Assembly (NCBI GenBank): GCA_938009335.1
Contig: CALLHT010000164.1
Location: 1 to 14,432, forward strand
Direction: 5' to 3'
DNA: 14,432 bases
DNA from: an uncultured Rhizobiaceae group bacterium
GTDB lineage: Bacteria; Pseudomonadota; Alphaproteobacteria; Rhizobiales; Rhizobiaceae
Within the stretch, counting starts at the first letter, position 1. Each line of letters begins with the position of its first letter. Below, one piece after another: positions 7,226-13,766 of this stretch. The translations under genes and the position numbers were made by a program. The notes under the pieces were generated by a model, which did no database searches, was not told the origin of the DNA, and saw only the letters and a list, made by a program, of their open reading frames with translations.

Positions 7226-7852
7226 ATGGACAGACGCACCTTCACCCTTTCTTTGCTTTCTACAGCAGCCCTTGCTGGCTGCTCTTCGATCAGCAGAGAC
7301 CCAACACGACAGTTTCGAGCATCATATGGTGCAGTGACGGATGGTGGTTTTAAAATCCCCGAAATTCCGATCCGCAAAATTGATAAACAGTACCTTCGTC
7401 AGGAAGTGGATTATCCAACAAAGCAACGCGTTGGCACGATTGTGGTCGATGTACCGAAGCGGTTTCTCTATCTGGTTCAGCCGGGCGGAAAAGCAATGCG
7501 TTATGGTGTTGGTGTAGGAAAACAGGGTTTTGCCTGGTCAGGTAACGCAAAAATCGGCTGGAAGAAAGAATGGCCGACCTGGACACCGCCTGCACGTATG
7601 ATTGGTCGTCGCCCGGAACTTAAGAAATGGGCTGGCGGAATGCCTCCTGGTCTTAGCAATCCTCTTGGTCCGCGTGCCCTTTATCTAACGCAAGGCGGAC
7701 GCGATACACTGTATCGTCTGCATGGCACGCCGGAATGGTGGTCAATCGGCACAGCGGCATCATCGGGCTGTATTCGCCTTTTGAACCAGGACATCATCGA
7801 TTTGTATGATCGTGTGAAGCCTGGTGCGAAAGTGGTCGTGAAACAGACTTAA
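7226..7852 (+). CDS. YkuD-type L,D-transpeptidase lipoprotein
   Basis: Predicted periplasmic, lipid-anchored L,D-transpeptidase that forms 3-3 peptidoglycan cross-links or attaches proteins to peptidoglycan. The N-terminus is a short signal peptide with lipobox LAGC (C19) and an RR-x-F motif (DRRTFT), which could direct it to the Tat route. The YkuD domain spans about 69-206 with catalytic H166 (LHGT) and C182 in SSGCIR, the canonical HxGT...SxGCxR arrangement. Total 208 residues. ATG 7226 is chosen over an upstream in-frame ATG at 7190 because it has the Shine-Dalgarno GGAGAG and places the signal peptide at the true N-terminus. It ends at a bidirectional terminator shared with glcB. Residues after the lipid cysteine are Ser-Ser, without an Asp retention signal, which fits outer-membrane anchoring. 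Confidence 0.93.
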   Translation: MDRRTFTLSLLSTAALAGCSSISRDPTRQFRASYGAVTDGGFKIPEIPIRKIDKQYLRQEVDYPTKQRVGTIVVDVPKRFLYLVQPGGKAMRYGVGVGKQGFAWSGNAKIGWKKEWPTWTPPARMIGRRPELKKWAGGMPPGLSNPLGPRALYLTQGGRDTLYRLHGTPEWWSIGTAASSGCIRLLNQDIIDLYDRVKPGAKVVVKQT

Positions 7853-7872
7853 GCCGAAACGAAATTCCAATA

Positions 7873-7904
7873 AAAAAAGCCCGCTGAACTCAGCGGGCTT
7901 TTTT
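7873..7904. terminator. Bidirectional intrinsic terminator between the L,D-transpeptidase gene and glcB
   Basis: An 8-bp stem GCCCGCTG/CAGCGGGC (7879-7886 with 7891-7898) with loop AACT is flanked by A7 on the left and T6 on the right, so it gives a hairpin plus U-tract on both strands. It lies between two convergent stop codons (7852 and 7938). Confidence 0.93.
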
Positions 7905-7937
7905 GTTTGCGCGATTGCGGGAGGAATAGGCAACCGC

Positions 7938-10100
7938 TTATGCGATTGCCTTAAACTCAAGGCGCTTACGGTGAAGCACAGGCTCAGTGTACCCTGAGGG
8001 TTGTGCCTTACCTTCAAAGACCAGTTCGCATGCGGCCTGGAAGGCAACAGAAGAATCGAAATCAGGGGCCATGTTGCGATAGAGATCATCGCCTTCATTC
8101 TGACCATCAACCACTGCGGCCATACGCTGAAGCGTTTCCAGAACCTGCTCTTTTGAACACACGCCATGCTGTAGCCAATTGGCAATATGCTGTGTGGAGA
8201 TGCGAAGCGTTGCGCGGTCTTCCATTAGCCCAACATCATTGATGTCTGGAACTTTCGAGCAGCCTACGCCTTGTTCCACCCAACGCACCATATATCCGAG
8301 GATACCTTGCGCGTTATTGTCGAGTTCGTTCTGAATGTCTTCCGGGCTCCAGTTTGGACGAACCGCAACCGGAACAGAAAGGATATCATCAATATTTGCG
8401 CGGGTACGGCTTGAGAGTTTGGACTGCACTTCGGCAACATTGACTTCATGATAATGTGTCGCGTGAAGCGTTGCAGCGGTGGGTGAAGGTACCCAAGCAC
8501 AATTGGCGCCTGCATTCGGATGGCCAATTTTCTGTTCCAGCATGTCTGCCATCAGATCAGGCATCGCCCACATGCCTTTACCGATCTGTGCATGACCGGA
8601 AAGTCCGCACTCTAGTCCGATATCCACGTTCCAGGCTTCATAGGCTTGGATCCATGGAGCGCCCTTCATATCACCTTTGCGCAGCATTGGGCCAGCAAGC
8701 ATGGACGTATGAATTTCATCGCCTGTACGATCAAGGAAGCCGGTATTGATGAATACAACACGTTCTTTGGCAACGCGAATACATTCCTTCAGGTTGACGG
8801 TAGTACGGCGCTCTTCATCCATAATACCCATTTTCAGCGTGTTTGGCTTCATACCCAACATGCCTTCAACGCGAGCGAACAGTTCACAGGCAAAGGCCAC
8901 TTCTTCGGGCCCGTGCATTTTCGGTTTCACGATATACATGGAACCTTCACGCGAATTGCCGTGTTTCCCGTTAGGGCCAATATCATGCAGTGCAATCATT
9001 GCTGTTGTTAGGCAATCCATAATGCCTTCCGGAAACTCATTGCCGTCTTTCGTAATCGCGGGGTTCTTCATCAGGTGACCCACGTTCCGCACTAGAAGCA
9101 TTGAGCGGCCCGGCAGCGAAACTTCCGAACCATCAGCACCTGTGTAAACACGGTCCGGGTTCAATGTCCGCGTGATCTGCTTGCCGCCTTTTTCAAAGCT
9201 GTCTTGTAAATCGCCTTTGAGAAGACCGAGCCAATTGCGATAGGCCAGAGTTTTATCTTCGCCATCAACCGCTGCTACAGAATCTTCGCAGTCACAAATT
9301 GTCGTCATGGCTGATTCAAGAACCACATCGGCAATATCAGCTTTGTCTGTTTTACCGATTGGATGTTCAGGATCGATGATAATGTCCGCATGCAGGCCGT
9401 TACGTTTCACAACGACTGAACTCGGATTTGCAGCATCGCCCTGATAGCCAACGAATTGGGCAGGATTGGATAAGCCGCTTGTTGAGCCGTCTTCCAAGGT
9501 CAGTTGTAGTTCACCATCAACAATGGCCATGCTTACAAGGTCGGCCCATGAACCGCTAATTGGAACAGACTTGTTCAAAAAGTCGCGCGCCCAGGCAATC
9601 ACTTTGTCGCCGCGTGCAGGATTATAAGCACCGCCGCGTTCTGCACCTCCGTCTTCAGAAATGGCGTCCGTACCGTAAAGGGCATCGTACAAGGAGCCCC
9701 AACGAGCGTTGGCAGCGTTCAGTGCATAACGCGCATTCATGATCGGCACTACGAGCTGCGGTCCTGCAACCATGGCGATCTCAGGATCTACATTTGCAGT
9801 ATCAACCGAAAACTTTCCGCCTTCCGGAACCAAATATCCGATCTCGGTCAGAAACGCCTTGTATTCATCCATCGTGTAGTCAGTACCTTTGGAGGTGTAC
9901 CAATCATCCATTTTGGACTGTAGCTCATCGCGTTTGGCGAGCAGCGCATCGTTTTTTGGGCCAAGCTCATCATAAAGCGTTTCCAGATCTGCCCAGAACT
10001 TCTCTTGTGCAATCCCTGTACCGGGCAAAGCTTCGTTGTTTACGAAGTCCCACAGTTCTTTATCGATGTTTAAACCGCCATTATTCACGCGATCTGCCAT
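7938..10100 (-). CDS. glcB: Malate synthase G
   Basis: Cytoplasmic glyoxylate-cycle enzyme that condenses glyoxylate and acetyl-CoA to malate. Length is 720 residues against 723 in E. coli, and the G-isoform architecture is intact. Catalytic-region blocks can be read: SMLLVRNVGHLM with the active-site arginine, KMGIMDEERRT, GFLDRTGDEIHT, and GCSKVPDINDVGLMED with C614 and the general-base D628 at the same 14-residue spacing as C617 and D631 of E. coli. The ATG at 10100 has a strong Shine-Dalgarno AAAGGAG about seven bases upstream. It is divergent from hsp20 across 178 bases and convergent with the L,D-transpeptidase gene. No isocitrate lyase or glycolate oxidase gene is in the window. Identification is secure. 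Confidence 0.98.
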   Translation of the reverse strand: MADRVNNGGLNIDKELWDFVNNEALPGTGIAQEKFWADLETLYDELGPKNDALLAKRDELQSKMDDWYTSKGTDYTMDEYKAFLTEIGYLVPEGGKFSVDTANVDPEIAMVAGPQLVVPIMNARYALNAANARWGSLYDALYGTDAISEDGGAERGGAYNPARGDKVIAWARDFLNKSVPISGSWADLVSMAIVDGELQLTLEDGSTSGLSNPAQFVGYQGDAANPSSVVVKRNGLHADIIIDPEHPIGKTDKADIADVVLESAMTTICDCEDSVAAVDGEDKTLAYRNWLGLLKGDLQDSFEKGGKQITRTLNPDRVYTGADGSEVSLPGRSMLLVRNVGHLMKNPAITKDGNEFPEGIMDCLTTAMIALHDIGPNGKHGNSREGSMYIVKPKMHGPEEVAFACELFARVEGMLGMKPNTLKMGIMDEERRTTVNLKECIRVAKERVVFINTGFLDRTGDEIHTSMLAGPMLRKGDMKGAPWIQAYEAWNVDIGLECGLSGHAQIGKGMWAMPDLMADMLEQKIGHPNAGANCAWVPSPTAATLHATHYHEVNVAEVQSKLSSRTRANIDDILSVPVAVRPNWSPEDIQNELDNNAQGILGYMVRWVEQGVGCSKVPDINDVGLMEDRATLRISTQHIANWLQHGVCSKEQVLETLQRMAAVVDGQNEGDDLYRNMAPDFDSSVAFQAACELVFEGKAQPSGYTEPVLHRKRLEFKAIA

Positions 10101-10150
10101 AGCTCACTCCTTTAAACCAATTCTGCTGCTGGGCTATCAAATGAGCCAGA

Positions 10151-10176
10151 TTTGTCAATTTGGAGTAGATGACAAA
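10151..10176. promoter_or_regulatory. Dyad TTTGTCA-N12-TGACAAA upstream of glcB
   Basis: A perfect 7-bp inverted repeat (10151-10157 and 10170-10176) lies 51-76 bases upstream of the glcB start. On the minus strand the left arm contains TTGACA (10158-10153), so the arm may also serve as a -35 element for glcB, with only a poor -10 16 bases on. The dyad could be an operator. Regulator unknown. Confidence 0.35.
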
Positions 10177-10177
10177 C

Positions 10178-10200
10178 ATTATTTCTATTTTGGAAATAAT
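10178..10200. promoter_or_regulatory. Dyad ATTATTTC-N7-GAAATAAT between glcB and hsp20
   Basis: A perfect 8-bp inverted repeat (10178-10185 and 10193-10200) with a 7-base spacer, directly beside the previous dyad. Size and symmetry suit a dimeric transcription factor; the A+T content makes a strong RNA hairpin less likely. Which of the two divergent genes it serves cannot be told. Confidence 0.38.
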
Positions 10201-10220
10201 CGTGGTGTGATTGACCACCT

Positions 10221-10250
10221 GTTGCATGCGACAACGAAGATACCCATATA
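10221..10250 (+). promoter_or_regulatory. Candidate heat-shock (RpoH-type) promoter for hsp20
   Basis: GTTGCA (10221-10226) and ACCCATATA (10242-10250) are separated by 15 bases. The second element matches eight of nine positions of the sigma-32 -10 consensus CCCCATNTA, and the first resembles CTTGAA. It lies about 30 bases before the hsp20 start, ahead of a small heat-shock gene, which supports the reading. Confidence 0.45.
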
Positions 10251-10278
10251 AAGGGCAATGAATTTTGGAATAAAATGA

Positions 10279-10710
10279 ATGACCCGACTATCCGGTTTTA
10301 CAAACCCATTGCTTTTAGGTTTTGACGAGTTAGAGCGTGTTCTGGAGCGCGTCGCAAAATCTGGCAATGATGGCTATCCGCCTTATAATATTGAGCGCCT
10401 TCAAACGGAGCCTGGTGAGAAGGGTGATTTGCTGCGCATCACTTTGGCGGTGGCCGGATTTTCTGAAGACGAGCTTGATATCTCCGTTGAAGAAAATCAA
10501 CTCATGATCCGCGGTAAACAGGTCGATGATAAAGAGCGCATATACTTGCACCGCGGGATTGCTGCAAGGCAGTTCCAAAAATCTTTCGTGCTGGCAGAAG
10601 GCATAGAGGTGAGTGGTGCTGATTTGTCTAACGGCCTGTTGTCGGTTGATCTTATCCGTATTCAGCCCGAGCGTATCATCCGCAAAATTTCCATCAAGTC
10701 GAAGGAGTAA
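10279..10710 (+). CDS. Small heat-shock protein, Hsp20/alpha-crystallin family
   Basis: ATP-independent holdase chaperone of 143 residues that binds unfolding proteins in the cytoplasm. A short N-terminal arm (1-35) contains the 'PPYNIER' block typical of rhizobial Hsp20 proteins, and the alpha-crystallin domain runs from about 38 to 130 (LRITLAVAGFSEDELDISVE, NGLLSVDL). The C-terminal I-x-I oligomerisation motif is ISI at 137-139. The start ATG at 10279 has only a weak GGAA upstream, and an out-of-frame ATG lies four bases earlier at 10275. A heat-shock-like promoter precedes it and a DUF1150 gene follows five bases after the stop, so the two form an operon. Close to the IbpA/HspD group, but the paralogue name cannot be fixed. 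Confidence 0.93.
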   Translation: MTRLSGFTNPLLLGFDELERVLERVAKSGNDGYPPYNIERLQTEPGEKGDLLRITLAVAGFSEDELDISVEENQLMIRGKQVDDKERIYLHRGIAARQFQKSFVLAEGIEVSGADLSNGLLSVDLIRIQPERIIRKISIKSKE

Positions 10711-10715
10711 CAAAC

Positions 10716-10973
10716 ATGTATCAAGATCCAACGTTCAACGTTCCAGACTTGCAAACCTTTCAACAAATGGGAAATGAAGTCGTTGCCTATATGCGCGAGA
10801 TTACTTCTGAGGAAATTTACGAAAAATTCCCCCATGTTGAGAATGTGAACCCACATCTAATTTTCTGGGCAATGTTTGGGGCTGACGGTTCGCTAATGAT
10901 GCTCGCCGACAGCCAGTCCGACATTACTGAGACAGCATTTTACAATGATATGACAGCGGTTCAGCTGAATTAG
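10716..10973 (+). CDS. DUF1150 family protein
   Basis: An 85-residue acidic protein of the DUF1150 family, which in Hyphomicrobiales is often encoded right after an hsp20 gene. The recognisable parts are the N-terminal 'QQMGNEVVAYMREITSEEI' and the C-terminal 'IFWAMFGADGSLMMLADS' block. The strong Shine-Dalgarno AAGGAG (10702-10707) overlaps the end of hsp20, five bases from its stop codon, so translation is probably coupled. No enzyme motif, signal peptide or membrane span is visible. Function is unknown; a role together with the chaperone is inferred from position only. Confidence 0.88.
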   Translation: MYQDPTFNVPDLQTFQQMGNEVVAYMREITSEEIYEKFPHVENVNPHLIFWAMFGADGSLMMLADSQSDITETAFYNDMTAVQLN

Positions 10974-11253
10974 AAATAGACGAAGCCGCTTTATTGAATG
11001 CTGATTTTGTTGCTTTCGTGCAACAATTCTGTTTCTTGATATGGAAAGCTTGTCTTTCAGTTTGACTCTAAAACCTGTCAATGCTTTGTCGCCCAAACCA
11101 TTTTTTGAAAGGCACCGCGATATGCAAAGAACATCTCGTGCGCCCCAAAGGGACGCAAACCAGAACTAAATCGTTTTAACGAGGCAGCCTGGATACACGG
11201 TACGCAATTGAGTTGCGGCCATTCCCTAGACAATTCAAAAAAGGTAATTCCCC
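10974..11253 (+). other. 280-base non-coding leader upstream of rtcB
   Basis: No long gene fits here. Besides the hairpin at 11007-11026, it holds several short dyads: GAAAG/CTTTC (11044-11058), TGCGCCCC/GGGACGCA with one mismatch and an AAA loop (11139-11157), TCGTT-TT-AACGA (11171-11182) and CGCAA/TTGCG (11203-11217). A 15-codon frame at 11122-11169 has AAAGG nine bases upstream; the same frame stays open from an ATG at 11041 (42 residues), but that one lacks a ribosome-binding site. No convincing -35/-10 pair was found. It probably contains the rtcB promoter and 5' leader. Confidence 0.4.
11007..11026 (+). terminator. Possible terminator of the hsp20–DUF1150 operon
   Basis: A perfect 7-bp stem TTGTTGC/GCAACAA with loop TTTCGT stands 34 bases after the DUF1150 stop. 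The tail TTCTGTTTCTTG is T-rich but not a clean run, so termination may be partial. Confidence 0.42.
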
Positions 11254-12450
11254 ATGGGCAATCCTCTTTTAGGGAGCGATGTTGCTTTGACGCAACCCGC
11301 TCCGATAAGCGCATTCTATTCAGATGACAGTTGGATAGAAGGCAACGCAGTTTTGCAACTTGAACAAGCAGCTTCATTAAACGGCGTTAAACAAATCGCT
11401 GCTTTCCCTGATCTTCACCCTGGTAAATATGGACCGGTGGGATGTGCAGTATTGGCTGATCGAATTTATCCGCAACTTATAGGAAACGATATCGGGTGCG
11501 GCATGTCTGTTTTCGTGCTTGATGTTCCTGCGAGAAAACTGAAACTGAATAAACTTGTAGAAAAATTCTATCGTTTGGATGATGAATGGCACGAAGAAGC
11601 CAGAAAATTCTTGTCTGAAAACAAGATGGATGTCGACCATCATGTGAGTGCATTTGCAACGCTTGGGGGCGGAAATCATTTCTGCGAGTTGCAGGAAATC
11701 GTGGAAATAAACGAAACGGCTCTCAGCCCTAAGTATTCACTTTCAAAAGGACAGACGCTTTTAATGATCCATTCCGGGTCACGTTCATTGGGCTATGAAA
11801 TATTTTCCACTCTCGCCACAGATGCATTTAATGGCTTGGCAGCGGACAGTGACCAAGCTGTTCGTTATATGGAACGTCATAATCACGCTGTGCGTTGGGC
11901 CGGCTTAAACAGAAAGGCAATTGCGCAACGCGTGGCAGATTTTCTTCGTGTCTCGTTCCAACTGCTGATCGACAATCCGCATAACAGCATTGAGTGTACG
12001 GGTGCTGAATTTCTGCACCGCAAAGGCGCGGCAAAAGCGGACATGCCTCTTGTGCCCCTTGCTGGATCCCGCGATGCTGCGAGTTATCTCGTGGCGCCAA
12101 GCTTTATGCAGCCGGATGCACTGGATTCCATCGCTCATGGTTCGGGTCGCAAATATGATCGTAAATCGATGATGGGACGGGTTGGTAAAACGCGTGCCGA
12201 ACGGGAAGCCCTTGCTCAAAACGCCAATGGCGGGCCGATTATATGCGCAGACCGGCAATCCCTCATCGAAGAAGCACCATCTGCATATAAAGACCCGAAA
12301 AAGGTTTTGGCCGATTTGATCCGCCACAATCTGGTTCAGCATGCGGTCACCATGAAGCCCCTGCTCACGTACAAAAAACGCCCGCAAGCAGGATCGCAAA
12401 AAAGACAAGAGAAACGCGAGCGCTTGTTAAGCAGAAGGAGAGATCGATGA
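11254..12450 (+). CDS. rtcB: RNA ligase RtcB, PrfH-associated type
   Basis: GTP- and Mn-dependent 3'-phosphate/5'-OH RNA ligase of 398 residues. Metal and guanylylation residues are visible: D79 and C82 in GNDIGCGM, H142 in GGGNHF, H173 in HSGSRS, and the probable guanylylated H295 in AHGSGR; H255 (FLHRKGAAKAD) is also conserved. It begins MGNPLL and carries DLHPG early on, as in RtcB paralogues encoded with prfH rather than the RtcA-linked form. A strongly basic tail (last 25 residues, many Lys/Arg) may bind rRNA. The ATG at 11254 has AAAAGG nine bases upstream. The stop overlaps the prfH start (ATGA). Known work reports that PrfH releases the peptide from ribosomes cut in the 16S decoding centre and RtcB re-ligates the rRNA. 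No rtcA or rtcR is in the window. Confidence 0.93.
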   Translation: MGNPLLGSDVALTQPAPISAFYSDDSWIEGNAVLQLEQAASLNGVKQIAAFPDLHPGKYGPVGCAVLADRIYPQLIGNDIGCGMSVFVLDVPARKLKLNKLVEKFYRLDDEWHEEARKFLSENKMDVDHHVSAFATLGGGNHFCELQEIVEINETALSPKYSLSKGQTLLMIHSGSRSLGYEIFSTLATDAFNGLAADSDQAVRYMERHNHAVRWAGLNRKAIAQRVADFLRVSFQLLIDNPHNSIECTGAEFLHRKGAAKADMPLVPLAGSRDAASYLVAPSFMQPDALDSIAHGSGRKYDRKSMMGRVGKTRAEREALAQNANGGPIICADRQSLIEEAPSAYKDPKKVLADLIRHNLVQHAVTMKPLLTYKKRPQAGSQKRQEKRERLLSRRRDR

Positions 12451-13067
12451 ACGACAACATTGAAGTTCGCCTGCTGGTGAGCAGTGGCAATGGACCAGCG
12501 GAATGTCGGTTTGCTGTTAAAAAAACGCTAGATGCTATGGGTGTGGACGCAAGGAAAGCGGGGTTGAAGTTCGATATTACGGCTTCGACATCTGATTCCA
12601 AGCACGGTCCAGCCTCGGCCTTGGTTTTGATAATGGGTGCACAGGCCGATCATTTCGCTAAGGATTGGATTGGTAGTATTTTATGGATCTTCAAAAGCCC
12701 TATACGACCGCATCATAAACGCCGAAACTGGTTTGTGGGGGTCTTCTCGCTCACAGACCATCCGGTGCACATCCCTGACGTCAAAGACAAAGATTTGGTT
12801 ATAGAGAGCTTTCGTGCCGGGGGTCCTGGCGGACAGCATCAGAACACTACTGATAGCGCGGTCAGGATTACGCATTCACCAACAGGGATGTCTGCGATCT
12901 CCCGGGATGAGCGGTCTCAACACCGCAATCGTCAGGTGGCGCGGCAGCGGCTAATGAGCAAGTTCTTGTTAGAAAAATTGATGTGTGATCGCCGTCAGAA
13001 AGAGTCACAAAACCAACTGCACAAAGAGTTAGAACGGGGAAATCCTGTTCGGACTTTTCGTTTGTAG
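12447..13067 (+). CDS. prfH: Peptide chain release factor homologue PrfH
   Basis: A 206-residue class-I release-factor relative, much shorter than RF1/RF2 (about 360). The peptidyl-tRNA hydrolysis motif GGQ is intact at 128-130 inside AGGPGGQHQNTTDSAV, so hydrolase activity is expected. No PxT or SPF stop-codon recognition tripeptide is visible, and the N-terminal domain is reduced. The block 'RPHHKRRNWFVGV' before the GGQ domain is typical of PrfH. Translation is coupled to rtcB by the ATGA overlap and a good Shine-Dalgarno (AAGGAGAG, six bases upstream). The family is reported to act on ribosomes damaged in the decoding centre, ahead of RNA repair by RtcB. The C-terminal Lys/Arg-rich helix is as in other release factors. 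Converges on hpf. Confidence 0.94.
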   Translation: MNDNIEVRLLVSSGNGPAECRFAVKKTLDAMGVDARKAGLKFDITASTSDSKHGPASALVLIMGAQADHFAKDWIGSILWIFKSPIRPHHKRRNWFVGVFSLTDHPVHIPDVKDKDLVIESFRAGGPGGQHQNTTDSAVRITHSPTGMSAISRDERSQHRNRQVARQRLMSKFLLEKLMCDRRQKESQNQLHKELERGNPVRTFRL

Positions 13068-13068
13068 C

Positions 13069-13098
13069 AAAAAATTTTGGGGCGGAAATTTCCGCCCC
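13069..13098. terminator. Palindromic terminator between prfH and hpf
   Basis: GGGGCGG (13079-13085) pairs with CCGCCCC (13092-13098) around AAATTT, a fully palindromic 20-base element. On the minus strand it is followed by AAAA and six T (13074-13069), making a good hpf terminator. On the plus strand the tail is only TATT, so termination of prfH is probably weaker. Confidence 0.8.
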
Positions 13099-13118
13099 TA
13101 TTCGCTATCCACGAACGC

Positions 13119-13679
13119 TTAACTCGGATCAACCCAGCCAATGTTGCCGTCTGAGCGTCGGTATACAACATTAGTCTTACCATTTCCTGCATTGGTGAAA
13201 ATCACAACCGGATTGTCCGACAGGTCAAGCTTCATAACGGCATCCGCGACACTTTGGGTTTCGATGCTGGTAAGCGATTCCGCAATCACAACCGGATTAT
13301 AATCCTCCGGCATTTCCTCTTCCGGGTCAGGTTGAGCTACAATCGCATAAGCGGCTTCCACGCGTTCCGCTTTGGAAGTATTGCCATGGTGGTCTTTCAG
13401 GCGACGCTTGTACCGCCTAAGGCGTTTTTCGATTTTCTCGGCAGCAGCGTCAAAAGCAGCCGTAGCGTCATTTTCAATTGCCGTACTTTGTAAGTGAATG
13501 CTGCTATCGAGGTGGATGACGCAATCGCAGGAAAATCGGGAGCCTTGTTTTTCGAGTGTTACGTGACCTTGGTATCCGCCGTTAAAATATTTATCGACCG
13601 CTTCATCCAGACGCCCCTCAACACGTTCCGTTAGTGCTTCGCCCACATTCATGTGTTTTCCTGAAATACGTAAGCTCAT
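13119..13679 (-). CDS. hpf: Long-form ribosome hibernation-promoting factor (HPF/YfiA family)
   Basis: Ribosome-binding protein of 186 residues that inactivates ribosomes in stationary phase or stress. The N-terminal S30AE domain (about 1-98) binds the 30S mRNA/tRNA channel and ends in a very basic helix (KRLRRYKRRLKDHH). A flexible acidic linker (about 115-128, PDPEEEMPEDYN) leads to the C-terminal dimerisation domain (about 129-184; NVVYRRSDGNIGWV), which in long HPFs joins two 70S into 100S particles. ATG 13679 is chosen over a TTG at 13694 because GAGGAG lies five bases upstream and the TTG would overlap it. In many rhizobia hpf sits between rpoN and ptsN; here neither is adjacent: msrA is upstream and rtcB–prfH converges on it. 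Confidence 0.95.
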   Translation of the reverse strand: MSLRISGKHMNVGEALTERVEGRLDEAVDKYFNGGYQGHVTLEKQGSRFSCDCVIHLDSSIHLQSTAIENDATAAFDAAAEKIEKRLRRYKRRLKDHHGNTSKAERVEAAYAIVAQPDPEEEMPEDYNPVVIAESLTSIETQSVADAVMKLDLSDNPVVIFTNAGNGKTNVVYRRSDGNIGWVDPS

Positions 13680-13705
13680 CCGTTCTCCTCTCAAAGTTCC
13701 TCGTC

Positions 13706-13734
13706 ATTATAACGGAAGCTTAGCGCGTGAAACG
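13706..13734 (-). promoter_or_regulatory. Candidate promoter for hpf
   Basis: A perfect TATAAT on the minus strand (13711-13706) lies 26 bases before the hpf ATG. The -35 region is poor (CGTTTC at spacing 17, TTTCAC at spacing 15), so an activator or a non-standard sigma factor could be involved. It suggests hpf has its own transcript and is not only read through from msrA. Confidence 0.45.
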
Positions 13735-13766
13735 GCAAAACGTAAAGGGCAATAAGTGATAGATGT

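Noticed and set aside
8646..9078. Plus-strand frames of 121 and 110 residues.
   Set aside because: They are antisense to the well-conserved centre of glcB and show no family features.
11111..11126. A sigma-54-like element (GGCAC ... ATGC) upstream of rtcB, tempting because rtc operons elsewhere use RtcR and sigma-54.
   Set aside because: The GG and GC pairs are 11 bases apart instead of the strict 10, the second element lacks the TTGC form, and no rtcR is present in the window.
11041..11169. 42-codon plus-strand frame in the rtcB leader.
   Set aside because: Its ATG at 11041 has no Shine-Dalgarno and a frame of this length is expected by chance; only the shorter internal start at 11122 is kept, as a tentative leader peptide.
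10974..11253. Possible tRNA or Y-RNA-like gene in the leader of rtcB.
   Set aside because: No T-loop consensus, no cloverleaf and no extended stem were found; the dyads are short and scattered.
11078..11377. 99-residue minus-strand frame over the rtcB leader.
   Set aside because: It runs antisense into the rtcB coding region, has no evident ribosome-binding site and no recognisable features.
11905..12408. 167-residue open frame on the minus strand.
   Set aside because: It lies wholly inside rtcB, whose conserved active-site motifs are in the other strand; composition is that of an antisense shadow with no family features.
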